64,000 nt of DNA, from the NCBI RefSeq assembly GCF_011046555.1, contig NZ_CP049246.1:2852001-2916000 (forward strand), given 5' to 3'. The number at the start of each line of letters is the position of its first letter. Position 1 is the stretch's first letter. Source of the stretch: Sphingobacterium lactis (GTDB lineage Bacteria > Bacteroidota > Bacteroidia > Sphingobacteriales > Sphingobacteriaceae). The notes under the pieces are model-generated. The model was not told where the DNA came from. It saw only the letters and a program-made list of their open reading frames with translations, and did no database searches. Below, piece after piece: positions 46,341 through 54,784 of the stretch. A program made the position numbers and the translations under genes.

Positions 46341-46616
46341 CTAGTCCCAGAAAAGAGTGAAGTGGTCATAATCTTCATCTACATTTCCGGAAAGCGTAAT
46401 CAAGATGATTTGTAATTCCTGGGTATCCCATTCTCTGCCAATCAAATCACTTACGGTTTGTGCATGGATTGTTAATCTTCCCGGCGTGGTAATTTTAACC
46501 ATGGCGGCATCGTATTCAATGACGGTTGCCGGATTGTCCTTTTCGATAGCGGCAACCACTGCTTTGGATTCTTCAACAGCTTGAAGTGCCAAAAAAACTT
46601 TGCTTACATCTGCCAT
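46341..46616 (-). CDS. dmpM: Phenol hydroxylase regulatory component P2
   Basis: The small cofactor-free effector (MmoB/DmpM family) that binds the hydroxylase and promotes turnover. The 91-aa length fits. It has VFLALQAVEESKAVV, VIEYDAAMVKITTPGRL and DLIGREWDTQELQIILITLS, characteristic of DmpM. It starts 3 bases after dmpL. Confidence 0.95.
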   Translation of the reverse strand: MADVSKVFLALQAVEESKAVVAAIEKDNPATVIEYDAAMVKITTPGRLTIHAQTVSDLIGREWDTQELQIILITLSGNVDEDYDHFTLFWD

Positions 46617-46619
46617 TTC

Positions 46620-47618
46620 TTAAAGGTTTAATCCGCTCTTCTTCAAACGGTCGGTTAATGTTGCTTTAATCTCTTCAACCACTTTTTCAGGTTCCGGAAA
46701 TAAATTATTCGCTAAAGGAAGGACAGCTTTTTGTGCCTCCTCAATATATGTAGCAGCCCAATTTTCAAGTATGGTTTTATTTTCAGCCGATTCTTCGGAC
46801 ACGATTTTTATGGTAGCATCTATCCATTTGGTAGTTTCTTCAAACCAATCTGAGAAGAAGCCTGTTAACATTAAGTATGTTCCGGCATCCGGTTGTTTAA
46901 CCAATTCCTTTTCGTAATGCGTAAAGAATAATTCATAAATGAATCCATCTGCTATCACGTTTTGTAGCATGTGAAGTTCGAACCAATCTTCTATCACAAA
47001 AGAATCTTCTGTCAATTTTCTTAAACCTTGCCAGGAAGGATCATTTAACCAATTGTTTCGTGCTATATCAAGGACTTCAACTTCATTTTCGCTGAATAGC
47101 AAAGCGATTTTGGTCAGTAATTGTGCTGTACCGATTTTATCTTCTGCCTGAAACATAGCCGCTGCTGTAAAGGAGGAACCATAACCTTCAGATACCAATT
47201 GCAAATTGTTCATATTGGCACCCCATTCATAATGACGCAGAGGCAGAATATTCGTAAAGAATTCTTCTTTCAAGGAAACTGGTATTTGATCCACCAAATT
47301 CTTTTTATCTATATAGGCGAAATTTTGTGTAGTGCTTTCCTGTTGTTTGGCCCTTGCTGCAACGTAACTGGAATAGTGAAATTGGCGTGGATCCAGAATT
47401 TTATACCAGTCACTCATTTTGATCGATGTTTTGCGCTCGTCGTATAATTCGTATTTCGGATTGTAAGTCGGTAGATAATGAAAATTTACGGTCGGTTGCA
47501 GATCATAAGTTGCTTCCTCATACCGGCTTGCAATTTTACCTTTACCAATTCGCCTTTCTACGTGTCCAAACGTTTCACGCTTGGCTTTAATCTGTATGCT
47601 TTTAATTTCTAATGACAT
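46620..47618 (-). CDS. dmpL: Phenol hydroxylase component P1 (beta subunit)
   Basis: The 332-aa beta subunit of the hydroxylase core, with a ferritin-like helical fold but no complete diiron site. It begins EIKSIQIKAKRETFGHVERR, typical of DmpL, and has YEEATYDLQPTVNFHYLPTY and WYKILDPRQFHYSSYVAAR. Its start is 46 bases after dmpK. Confidence 0.95.
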   Translation of the reverse strand: MSLEIKSIQIKAKRETFGHVERRIGKGKIASRYEEATYDLQPTVNFHYLPTYNPKYELYDERKTSIKMSDWYKILDPRQFHYSSYVAARAKQQESTTQNFAYIDKKNLVDQIPVSLKEEFFTNILPLRHYEWGANMNNLQLVSEGYGSSFTAAAMFQAEDKIGTAQLLTKIALLFSENEVEVLDIARNNWLNDPSWQGLRKLTEDSFVIEDWFELHMLQNVIADGFIYELFFTHYEKELVKQPDAGTYLMLTGFFSDWFEETTKWIDATIKIVSEESAENKTILENWAATYIEEAQKAVLPLANNLFPEPEKVVEEIKATLTDRLKKSGLNL

Positions 47619-47663
47619 AAGTTTATTGATTAATTGTTTATAATTGGGAAATCAGCATTGGTA

Positions 47664-47987
47664 TTATTCAACCGAATCTTCTTCGTCTTCATATTCATTA
47701 TCTTCGTCGGGCACTTCAGTTCTGGTTCCTAATACACCATATTTCCATTTGTATTTATCGTTTGCCACAGCCAGCAGCTGATCTTCTGTGAGAAAATTAA
47801 CTTTGTTATTTTCACAGAATTCATTGAACTGCTTTTTGGGCAAAGCCAATTCTACATACATCGTTGGATCACCAACCGCAAAGTCAAATTCTACCAAGCC
47901 CCTATCAGTCTCATTGGTGATGTTTACATATTTCTCGAAGGGGACATTCAATTTTCTGCCCATAATTCCAAATTTTAATAGTTTCAA
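47664..47987 (-). CDS. dmpK: Phenol hydroxylase assembly component P0
   Basis: A 107-aa protein that helps assemble the hydroxylase and is not needed in the final complex. The family block is GLVEFDFAVGDPTMYVELAL followed by PKKQFNEFCENNKVNFL. The acidic C-terminus (DEDNEYEDEEDSVE) is long for the family. The in-frame first Met may be replaced by MGRKLNVPF nine residues on. First gene of the dmp block; 96 bases separate it from catA. Confidence 0.92.
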   Translation of the reverse strand: MKLLKFGIMGRKLNVPFEKYVNITNETDRGLVEFDFAVGDPTMYVELALPKKQFNEFCENNKVNFLTEDQLLAVANDKYKWKYGVLGTRTEVPDEDNEYEDEEDSVE

Positions 47988-48083
47988 AATGGCCCTACTT
48001 TGCTATTGATTGCCATGCATCCTGGGAAAGGATTTGTCAATCCATATGAAAACAAGGCGGTTTTAATATTGCTATTAGTCTTT

Positions 48084-49004
48084 TTACGACACTAGGGCGA
48101 CTCTCGTACGGTTGTTTTCACCTGGAGCTATTTCATCTCTATCTCGAACAATATTGAAATCAAAGTCGATAGAAGCATACCCCTCATTTATCCCTTTTTC
48201 TTTAGCCTGTTCGGCAGAAATTCTCGTAATCGGTGGAACCAAACCAGCTTTGTCTGCAAAGGCAAAATCTTGACCTAACAAAGCGTCACCTTCAATGTTG
48301 ATCTGTGTGGTGAGTTTTCTGAATCCAGGTGCAGTAATGAAAAAGTGAATGTGCGCCGGTCTAGATCCGTGACGCCCTAATAATTGCATCAACGTATCTG
48401 TAGAGCCATTTGGCGGGCAGCTGTAACCAACCGGAACGAATGATTTGAATTGATATTTTCCATCTTTGCCCGTTCTGATTGATCTGCGTAAATTAAATTT
48501 AGGTTGCGTTTGATCAAAGTAAGAATACATTCCCTTTAGATTGCAATGCCAAACTTCTACCAAAGCACCTTCTACCGGATTGCCCTCTTCGTCCAGCACT
48601 GTCCCTTGCATATACAGTCTCTCTCCACCTGGTTCGGATTCTGTTTCCAATTCCGCATAGCTCAATGATTCTGGTGCACCAGCAACATACAATGGACCTT
48701 CTATAGTTCTTGGCGTTTTCAGTTCTAAACCGGCTTGTTTGTCTTCCCAATCCATTCTTTCATCCATGTAATGTTCTAAGCCGGTTCCGGCGTAAATAAG
48801 TCCCCATTCGTGGTTTCTCCCAGCACCGTTAAGCCAGTCCAATCCAATCCATAATTCTTCGCTGATCATGTTTAAATCATCGATAGCGTAAAACAAATCT
48901 TTCAATAATCTGGCTACGATTTCTTTTACTCTGTCGTTTCCTTTTCCTTCAACTTCAGTGTTTTTAATTTTTCTTAAAACCTGATCAATTAATTGTTTTT
49001 CCAT
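48084..49004 (-). CDS. catA: Catechol 1,2-dioxygenase (intradiol)
   Basis: Cleaves catechol between the hydroxyls (ortho) to cis,cis-muconate with Fe(III). The 306-aa length is typical. Iron ligands are in KGMYSYFDQ (Tyr), FVPVGYSCPP (Tyr) and RPAHIHFFI (two His). The N-terminal helical dimer domain and TIEGPLYVAGAPES are as expected. Combining this ortho route with a dmp-type phenol hydroxylase is seen in Acinetobacter; the classical dmp operon uses the meta route. Confidence 0.97.
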   Translation of the reverse strand: MEKQLIDQVLRKIKNTEVEGKGNDRVKEIVARLLKDLFYAIDDLNMISEELWIGLDWLNGAGRNHEWGLIYAGTGLEHYMDERMDWEDKQAGLELKTPRTIEGPLYVAGAPESLSYAELETESEPGGERLYMQGTVLDEEGNPVEGALVEVWHCNLKGMYSYFDQTQPKFNLRRSIRTGKDGKYQFKSFVPVGYSCPPNGSTDTLMQLLGRHGSRPAHIHFFITAPGFRKLTTQINIEGDALLGQDFAFADKAGLVPPITRISAEQAKEKGINEGYASIDFDFNIVRDRDEIAPGENNRTRVALVS

Positions 49005-49037
49005 TTTTCTAATTTTTTAAACTATTCTGGTTTTTGG

Positions 49038-49328
49038 TTAAATCAATGATTCTCTGATTGCGTTCGGGTGTTTGCACAAGCTTTTCACCTTGATATCCAT
49101 ATAGGGAAATAATGGTAACGAGCTTATGATTTGGTGAAATTCTTCCGGGCTATCCGCTTCGATGATACTCACGTTCGCATATTGTCCTGCAACTCTCCAC
49201 AGGTAGATCCACTTACCTGACTCTTGCCATTTTTGAGAAGTTTCTTTTTCTCTGGCTAAATAATCGGCAAGCTTTTTTTCGCTCCACGATTCGGGGATTT
49301 TTACATTCATTTCTACTGCGTAAACCAT
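49038..49328 (-). CDS. catC: Muconolactone delta-isomerase
   Basis: Isomerises muconolactone to 3-oxoadipate enol-lactone. The 96-aa length is exact for the family. It has MNVKIPESWSEKKLADYLAR, QESGKWIYLWRVAGQYANVS and a PLFPYMDIKVKSLCKHPNA end. Start is 3 bases after catB; the first residues MVYAVE stand for the usual MLFLVR. Confidence 0.96.
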   Translation of the reverse strand: MVYAVEMNVKIPESWSEKKLADYLAREKETSQKWQESGKWIYLWRVAGQYANVSIIEADSPEEFHQIISSLPLFPYMDIKVKSLCKHPNAIRESLI

Positions 49329-49331
49329 CCT

Positions 49332-50453
49332 TTATTTTCTTTTATATTTTTCTACTTGATTAAGATCCAATTCCACCCCAATACCAGGATTTCGTGGCAG
49401 TATTAAGCCGAAGTTTTTGTAATTGATGGGTTTTTTGACGATATCATCGGTCAATAAATGGGGACCAAACAATTCTGTACCCCAGTCTAAAGTGGGTAGT
49501 GTTGCAAAAACGTGTGCAGATGCAGCAGTTCCAACACTGCCTTCGAGCATTGTACCGCCATAGAGTGATATTCCTGCACCCTGAGCAATGGCTGCCTGTC
49601 GAACAATATTGGATAGCCCGCCGGACTTCGCTATTTTCAAAGCGAAAACATTGGCAGCATGCATTTTTGCCAATTTGAATGCGTCTTGAATCGTGGCTAC
49701 AGATTCGTCAGCCATTATTGGAACTTGAAAACAAGAAGTCAATCTAGACAAGCCTTCAAAATTCGATTTGGCTATGGGTTGCTCAATTAAATCTATTCCG
49801 GCATCTTGTAGTTTTTGAATCGCTTGTTTGGCAATGTGTTCACTCCAAGCTTGATTCACATCGACAGTAACTTTAATATCGGCTCCTAATTCTTTTTTGA
49901 TAGCAGCTACGTGTTCGATGTCTTCTTTTGGATTTTTCCGTCCTATTTTTAATTTAAATACATTGTATTTTTTCTGTGAAATGCAGTTTTTGGCTTCTGC
50001 TATATCCTTTGCTGTATCTCCACTAGCCAATGTCCACAGCACTGGTAAAGTTTCTGAAATGGCACCACCCAATAATTCATAAACGGGAACTGCCAATCGC
50101 TTTCCTTGTGCATCTAACAAAGCGGTTTCAATAGCTGATTTGGCAAAATTGTTACCGCATATATGATTGTCAAGGATTTTCATGATTCCATTGATATTCG
50201 TGGGATCCTGACCAATGAGAAGGGGGGTAAAATAAGTATCAATAGCTAGTTTCATCCCTTCGGGATATTCATCGGCATAGGAGATGCCGCCAATCGTGGT
50301 CGCCTCCCCTATTCCTTCCACATCATCAGAACAGAACAGGCGGATGATCACCATCGATTGAACCCGCATTACGGCCATCGACAAAAGATGAGGACGAATG
50401 GTGGGTAGATCAACAATTGAAGTTTCAATTCCTTTTATAGTAATTTCTGCCAT
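49332..50453 (-). CDS. catB: Muconate cycloisomerase
   Basis: Converts cis,cis-muconate to muconolactone; an enolase-superfamily enzyme needing Mn2+. The 373-aa length is typical. The base pair Lys-x-Lys is in VFKLKIGRK, the metal ligands are in TVDVNQAWS, DLIEQPI and IMADESVAT, and the second Lys is in FALKIAKSGG. GTELFGPHLLTDDIV near the C-terminus is a CatB mark. First catabolic gene of the operon. Confidence 0.96.
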   Translation of the reverse strand: MAEITIKGIETSIVDLPTIRPHLLSMAVMRVQSMVIIRLFCSDDVEGIGEATTIGGISYADEYPEGMKLAIDTYFTPLLIGQDPTNINGIMKILDNHICGNNFAKSAIETALLDAQGKRLAVPVYELLGGAISETLPVLWTLASGDTAKDIAEAKNCISQKKYNVFKLKIGRKNPKEDIEHVAAIKKELGADIKVTVDVNQAWSEHIAKQAIQKLQDAGIDLIEQPIAKSNFEGLSRLTSCFQVPIMADESVATIQDAFKLAKMHAANVFALKIAKSGGLSNIVRQAAIAQGAGISLYGGTMLEGSVGTAASAHVFATLPTLDWGTELFGPHLLTDDIVKKPINYKNFGLILPRNPGIGVELDLNQVEKYKRK

Positions 50454-50529
50454 TGCTCTGCATACGAGAGAATTTTTAAGTTAAGGGGTTATCATACTCT
50501 TTAGGAGTGGTTATTTATTCTCTCTATAA

Positions 50530-50552
50530 CAAACTTATCAGGTTTATCAGGT
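50530..50552 (-). promoter_or_regulatory. Probable activator-dependent promoter of the aromatic operon
   Basis: CAAACTTA (50530-50537) is TAAGTTTG on the minus strand, a -7 match. No TTTG stands at the -33 position. Instead two perfect tandem 9-mers TTATCAGGT (50535-50543, 50544-50552; ACCTGATAA on the minus strand) directly abut it. About 20 bases further up (50567-50593) is TAGGAC-TATTCGTCTAATAG-TAGGAC, with both a direct and an inverted repeat. This layout fits two sites for an AraC-type activator. Leader to catB is about 70 nt. Confidence 0.55.
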
Positions 50553-50617
50553 TGGTAGTTAGGACTATTCGTCTAATAGTAGGACAAATATGATAAGTAT
50601 ATCAATTTAGCGGATGG

Positions 50618-51508
50618 CTAGGATTTGATGTTCCGTTCTTTACGGAATTCATTGGGACTTATACCGACTTTTCTTTTAAAGACCCGTGCAAAATAACTTG
50701 GATCTTCAAAACCCAGAGAATAACAAATTTCATTGATGCTCTTTTCTATATCAGAAAGCTGCAATTGCGCTTCTGCGATATACACATCCATGATAATCTC
50801 TTTTGGTGATTTGCCTGTTACTGCCCTGCATATCCTGCTTAAATGTCCGGTGGTGATATTGATCTCACTCGCATACTGCTCAATTGTTTTCTTATAGGTT
50901 CCCGAGGTCCTAACCAATTGCGTAAACCTTCTGTAATATATAGTGGAGGTATTGTCATTGCTGAAAATACTAAGCTGTTGATTATCTGGCAACCGATTAA
51001 GCTGCACGATTATCTGTCCAGCAATATATTCGAGCATCAGCAATCTGCCCGTCTGTTTACCCTTATATTCTTGGATACAGTTGAGCATGGTCTGAAAAAT
51101 AGATTCTGAATATTCACCGGAGGTAACCTGTATGATTCGGAAGGTCTCGAGTGCAGAAATCACATCAGCCTCCCGTTTGATCATGTGTTCCAGTACAGCA
51201 TCGGAAAAACTGATAATCCAGCCTTTCTGTTCGCCCAAATGTTCAAATCCGTGCTCCGTATTTTTAGGGATGATTATTATGGATGGCCCGCGAACACTTA
51301 TTTTCTCACGCTGATAGAGCAACAGTGTTTCACCCTGGATCAATAGAAAAATTTGGAACTGATTATTATGTGCATGCGGTTTTACCGTGTTGTTATTTTG
51401 TTTTCCAATAACACCAAAAGGGTATATGTAAACTAAGCCCTTGACAAAATCAATCGAATCACTCCCGTATAATCCTCCAAAAAAAGTTCTTTGCTTATTG
51501 TTTGACAT
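50618..51508 (-). CDS. AraC-family transcriptional regulator of the aromatic cluster
   Basis: A 296-aa regulator. The N-terminal cupin-like sensor has VKPHAHNNQFQIFLLIQGET and IPKNTEHGFEHLGEQKGW; the C-terminal double HTH has ITTGHLSRICRAVTGKSPKE and INEICYSLGFEDPSYFARVF, ending GISPNEFRK. It lies just upstream of catB on the same strand, 164 bases away with a separate promoter between. It most likely senses phenol, catechol or muconate and activates catB and the genes beyond; this is inferred from position. Confidence 0.88.
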   Translation of the reverse strand: MSNNKQRTFFGGLYGSDSIDFVKGLVYIYPFGVIGKQNNNTVKPHAHNNQFQIFLLIQGETLLLYQREKISVRGPSIIIIPKNTEHGFEHLGEQKGWIISFSDAVLEHMIKREADVISALETFRIIQVTSGEYSESIFQTMLNCIQEYKGKQTGRLLMLEYIAGQIIVQLNRLPDNQQLSIFSNDNTSTIYYRRFTQLVRTSGTYKKTIEQYASEINITTGHLSRICRAVTGKSPKEIIMDVYIAEAQLQLSDIEKSINEICYSLGFEDPSYFARVFKRKVGISPNEFRKERNIKS

Positions 51509-51995
51509 AAATCACCTGATATTTACGTTGCTTTAAAATTAATAAAATAACCTAATATGATTTACGTATATCATGTATTTTTTTTAACGGAAAATAAGAT
51601 TGGATAGGCTTAACTTTTGTACATTTACGTTAGTATCAATACCATTTAGATTTTGAGAACCATTCTTAAATTTATAGTAGCTTAATAGCAGCCTCATAAA
51701 CCACAGGCTGTAAAATTCTTTTGGGGGTAACTCTACCCCTATTGGTTTCCTATTCATTTTATTCATGTCTTGGCAGCGTTCCTTTAAACAGGGAATTAAA
51801 ATCCTACCTACGGTATCCATTCCTGTTGGTAATCCAACAGTGCTGCCACGACTTGAATAATATTCGATCCACAAAGAATATTAAACGGTATTAAGCATAA
51901 TGACCCACGAAGTTCCAATATTCTATTCAGCTATATCTACTTTCACATCAGCTAACATTTTGAAATACCGGATATTTTGGTGTTGGATTAATTCA

Positions 51996-52026
51996 ATAGT
52001 GCCTAAATGCAATATTTGGGCACTAT
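51996..52026. repeat. Hairpin next to the short repeat element
   Basis: ATAGTGCCTAAAT and ATTTGGGCACTAT form a 13-bp stem (one G-T pair) with a 5-base loop; no T-tract. It lies 13 bases left of the element at 52040. The rest of 51509-51995 shows no gene I can support. Confidence 0.5.
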
Positions 52027-52039
52027 CTTCACCAATGCT

Positions 52040-52162
52040 GGACCTTGTCTGAGGTGCATGCGTGGTGCGACCGTATTGTAACCGAGGTGAATACGTCCCA
52101 TAGACACGCTCTCACCACGCTCTCACCACGCTCTCACCACGCTCTCATGTCGGACAAGGTCC
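52040..52162. mobile_element. Palindromic-ended short repeat element, copy B (MITE-like)
   Basis: 123 bp with ends GGACCTTGTCTGA and TCGGACAAGGTCC (inverted, one mismatch) and four tandem units of CACGCTCTCAC. It is the reverse complement of the element at 21020-21143, sharing ends and tandem units but differing in the middle. It has no coding capacity and lies 78 bases left of the IS3-family element. Confidence 0.75.
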
Positions 52163-52244
52163 TGTCTTGTCCTTATATAGCTATACAAATTATTGGATTA
52201 ATTCTGAATTGATTATACAGGCAAATTTGGTAATACTATATGTA

Positions 52245-53126
52245 CTATACAAACTCTTTCTGCACTATTGGATATTTTTTCGGTCTCCATCTCTTTCTCA
52301 GCGCACCTGACCTCATATGTGCCTGTTCAGGTGTGAGGTAATCACAGCTCGCGTGGGGCCTTAGGTTGTTGTATACCCTGATGTTCTCCCTGATCTTTCT
52401 TGTGGTCTCCCTCAGGCCACTCTGTGATGCGTAGAGGTCAAACTCCGCCTTCAGTATGCCGTTCACCCGTTCGGCTATCGCATTCTCATAGGGATCCCCG
52501 TTCTCGGTCATGCTGACCCCGATCCCGTTGGTGCGTAGGATATCCACATAGCCTTTGCTACAGTACTGCGAACCCCGATCGGAGTGGTGTATGAGTCCCT
52601 TTCCCGGATACTGCCTCTGCTGCAGTGCCATCTGCAGGGCATCGATACATCCCTGTGCCGAGAGGTCGCCCCTGAACGCCCAGCCCACTATCTTTCTGGA
52701 ATAGGCATCGGTGACCAGGCTCAGATATCCCCAGCGCCGGTTGAGCTGTACATAGGTGATGTCGCTTACCCAGACCTGCTCGGGGCGCTCGACCGCAAGT
52801 TCCTTTATCAGGTTTCTGTACTTCTTCATCCAGTGCCGCGAATCGGTGGTGACCGCCTTCCTCTTCCTGACCCTGATCTGTAGGGAATGCTCCCTCATCA
52901 GGGCGAAGAGATAGTCGCGGCCGATCCTGATCCCATGTTCCTGCAGGGGGCCGGCGAGCATATGGAGCAGCTTCCGGGTACCGATCCTCTTCTGTTCGCT
53001 GCGTATCCGCAGCACGTGCTGCAGGATGATCTCGTCCTTCAGTCCGACATCCTGCACCCGCCACTGGCGGTCATAGTACGCATGCCTTGTTTTGCCAAAC
53101 AGTCCGCAGATCAAACGGATCCCCAT
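52245..53126 (-). CDS. IS3-family transposase OrfB (DDE catalytic part)
   Basis: A 293-aa integrase-core region. The DDE triad is in WVSDITYVQLNRRWGYLSLV (D), the block VTDAYSRKIVGW and IHHSDRGSQYCSKGYVDIL (D), and DPYENAIAERVNGILKAEF (E), the standard IS3 arrangement. Its frame is open upstream of the ATG back to the slippery site, so the working transposase is made as an OrfA-OrfB fusion. The stop lies inside the left terminal repeat. Confidence 0.93.
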   Translation of the reverse strand: MGIRLICGLFGKTRHAYYDRQWRVQDVGLKDEIILQHVLRIRSEQKRIGTRKLLHMLAGPLQEHGIRIGRDYLFALMREHSLQIRVRKRKAVTTDSRHWMKKYRNLIKELAVERPEQVWVSDITYVQLNRRWGYLSLVTDAYSRKIVGWAFRGDLSAQGCIDALQMALQQRQYPGKGLIHHSDRGSQYCSKGYVDILRTNGIGVSMTENGDPYENAIAERVNGILKAEFDLYASQSGLRETTRKIRENIRVYNNLRPHASCDYLTPEQAHMRSGALRKRWRPKKYPIVQKEFV

Positions 53127-53149
53127 TGCTGGGGATTCCTGTTTGATCT

Positions 53150-53683
53150 TTACGACCGCTTGGCACCAGACTTTTTTCTGATGTCGATCTTGAGCTGTTC
53201 CTCGGCAATATCGATCATGGTATCCAATGCCCTGATCTTCAGGTTTGCATATTCCAGGGCCTTCTTCAGGGCCAGGATCTCTGCCTCTTTGGGGTCTACG
53301 GGTTTCTTGTTGGCCATATCATCGGGTTCTGGGGAACTAAGTTCGGTATTTTTCCCCTTATATTCCCTGACCCATCTGGAGACCGTACCGCAGGAGATAT
53401 CAAAGGTGTTCCCCGCCCGGTAGGCGCTCATCCCGTCCTGGACCGCCCTGATCACTGAACGCTTCAGCTCGGTGGTATACCGCTTTGCCCCAATGGGCTG
53501 TCGCCCGAACTTCTTCATCCAGCGGATCAGGCTCACTTCGGAGACACCGTACTGTTCCATCAGGTCCCGGCGGGGGACCCCAAGTTCGATCTGATCCAGC
53601 ATGTGGAGGATCAAACGCTTGTCGAATGGCTGCTTCTTACTGGTCCGCTCAGCGAACTCAAACTCTCTTTCTATTGTTTCCAT
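53150..53683 (-). CDS. IS3-family OrfA (DNA-binding part)
   Basis: I start at the ATG at 53683 (METIEREFEFAERTSKK), since the ATG at 53728 overlaps the very edge of the element. Two helix-turn-helix regions are visible: RRDLMEQYGVSEVSLIRWMK and YRAGNTFDISCGTVSRWVRE. A C-terminal leucine-zipper-like helix (ILALKKALEYANLKIRALDT) follows, as usual for IS3 OrfA. The last codons AGA-AAA-AAG hold the slippery heptamer. Confidence 0.88.
   Translation of the reverse strand: METIEREFEFAERTSKKQPFDKRLILHMLDQIELGVPRRDLMEQYGVSEVSLIRWMKKFGRQPIGAKRYTTELKRSVIRAVQDGMSAYRAGNTFDISCGTVSRWVREYKGKNTELSSPEPDDMANKKPVDPKEAEILALKKALEYANLKIRALDTMIDIAEEQLKIDIRKKSGAKRS
53171..53177 (-). promoter_or_regulatory. Programmed -1 frameshift site A_AAA_AAG
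   Basis: On the minus strand the orfA codons AGA AAA AAG contain A_AAA_AAG in the zero frame, the strongest known -1 slippery heptamer. Slipping one base back continues with GTC TGG TGC CAA and is open into orfB (ATG at 53126 in the same frame). Confidence 0.85.
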
Positions 53684-53727
53684 ACACTTTGTTTTTGTGT
53701 ATAGCTTTTTTAGGATTGGACAGTCCA

Positions 53728-54202
53728 TACTATATGAAATGGGATAAATGAATCATTAACTAAATACCTTGTTGATTATAAATGGTTTATCTTTAAAAAG
53801 CATAAAATAGCAAACTATGCTATAATCGCTTATTTTATATTCTTGCTTGAGCTGATTATCGTCGACAACGATAATATTATAAAATCAATGGAAGTTAGAT
53901 AAATTCAACAAATCAAAAACTTTTAAACTTCATGTGTTTTCTATCCTGACTTAGGACAACCAACGGTTACTATAAAACCATTTGCATATAAGGTTTAAAT
54001 AGAAATCGAAGTTTTAAGGTATAATTTTTGTAACATTTATTACAGCGGATTTCGCTGATTATTTGGAATTTAGAATGAATTAAAAATAATAATTATTCAA
54101 AATCTATAACGATTGACGAACGCACCAACATTATAACCTTTGAAGGAAATAACCTTGGGTTGCATTCTTAAAAAAAGTCTAATAGAAATAAATTGAATTA
54201 TC
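53728..54202. other. Intergenic, no gene seen
   Basis: About 470 AT-rich bases between the IS element and the cupin gene. A short palindrome ATTATCGT/ACGATAAT lies at 53855-53875 without a T-tract. I see no coding sequence. Confidence 0.45.
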
Positions 54203-54568
54203 ATGGAATCAAATAGTTTTATGAAATATGTTGCGAATACTTCCTCGATGGATTGGAAGCCCTTGGTAGAGGAAAATGTTGATACACGAGGTATTTTTTA
54301 CAAAGTCTTGCACTATGATGAAGAACAGAAAAGACCAACAACTTTTATTTTGAAGTTTGATGAAGGAGCATCGTATCCATTACACATTCATCCCGGTGGA
54401 GAAGAAGCATTTATTTTAGAAGGTGAAGCCTATTTTAATGAAACAAAACTAATCAAAGGTGATTATCTTTTTACACCTAAAAACTATAAGCATTCAGTTA
54501 GATCAGAAACAGGATGTCAGATTTTATTTATTGTTCCCGAAGAAGTTGAAATTGTAAAATCGAAATGA
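54203..54568 (+). CDS. Cupin-domain protein (ChrR-like)
   Basis: A 121-aa single cupin. Cupin motif 1 is YPLHIHPGGEEAFILEGEAY, with two His and a Glu as metal ligands; motif 2 is KNYKHSVRSETGC, with the third His. The layout resembles the ChrR cupin of anti-sigma-type proteins and small metal-binding sensors. No HTH or anti-sigma part is attached. It is monocistronic, just outside the island. Role unknown. Confidence 0.85.
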   Translation: MESNSFMKYVANTSSMDWKPLVEENVDTRGIFYKVLHYDEEQKRPTTFILKFDEGASYPLHIHPGGEEAFILEGEAYFNETKLIKGDYLFTPKNYKHSVRSETGCQILFIVPEEVEIVKSK

Positions 54569-54577
54569 TATTTCTGT

Positions 54578-54722
54578 TCACACCTTAGAAAACCAAGAGA
54601 GGAATCTTTTCTATGGTTGGAATCAAAAAACAAATTTTCACCAAGTCAAAAGAACTGCAATTCGTATTAGATAATCACTCAAAAAATAGTAACAATTTGC
54701 CTTAAGTAGAAGAAGAAAATTT
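54578..54722 (-). pseudogene. Decayed gene remnant, copy 1
   Basis: The minus strand reads a broken frame with several stops that keeps fragments such as YYFLSDYLIRIAVL and SWFSKV before a TGA. The same pattern, better preserved, is at 60501-60690 (SLID, LIRIAAI, SWLSKIVED). Both copies have the same orientation and lie next to tRNA-Lys-derived repeats. They look like the ends of related ancient insertions. Confidence 0.5.
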
Positions 54723-54784
54723 TTGTTTTTTTCCTTCTCTTTAAGCGATCGGCATAACAACAACACTCCAATTACAAAATAAAT

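Larger units (their letters stand above)
52241..53727 (-). mobile_element. IS3-family insertion sequence, apparently intact
   Basis: About 1487 bp. The left end TGTACTATACAAACTC and the right end (minus strand) TGGACTGTCCAATCCT are imperfect inverted repeats that keep the TG...CA termini. TACTATA flanks both sides (52234-52240 and 53728-53734) as a probable target duplication. It holds orfA and orfB with a programmed frameshift site. It is clearly richer in G+C than the DNA around it, which suggests recent arrival. Confidence 0.85.

Noticed and set aside
48084..50453. Protocatechuate branch instead of the catechol branch
   Set aside because: The dioxygenase, cycloisomerase and 96-aa isomerase carry CatA, CatB and CatC features, and a phenol hydroxylase delivers catechol. 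No pcaG/H/B/C genes are present.
51584..51874. A 96-codon minus-strand frame between the AraC gene and the short repeat element
   Set aside because: No family, no convincing start signal and an erratic composition (SSRGSTVGLPTGMDTVGRIL, then a low-complexity tail). It could be a fragment of a former gene but I cannot support it.
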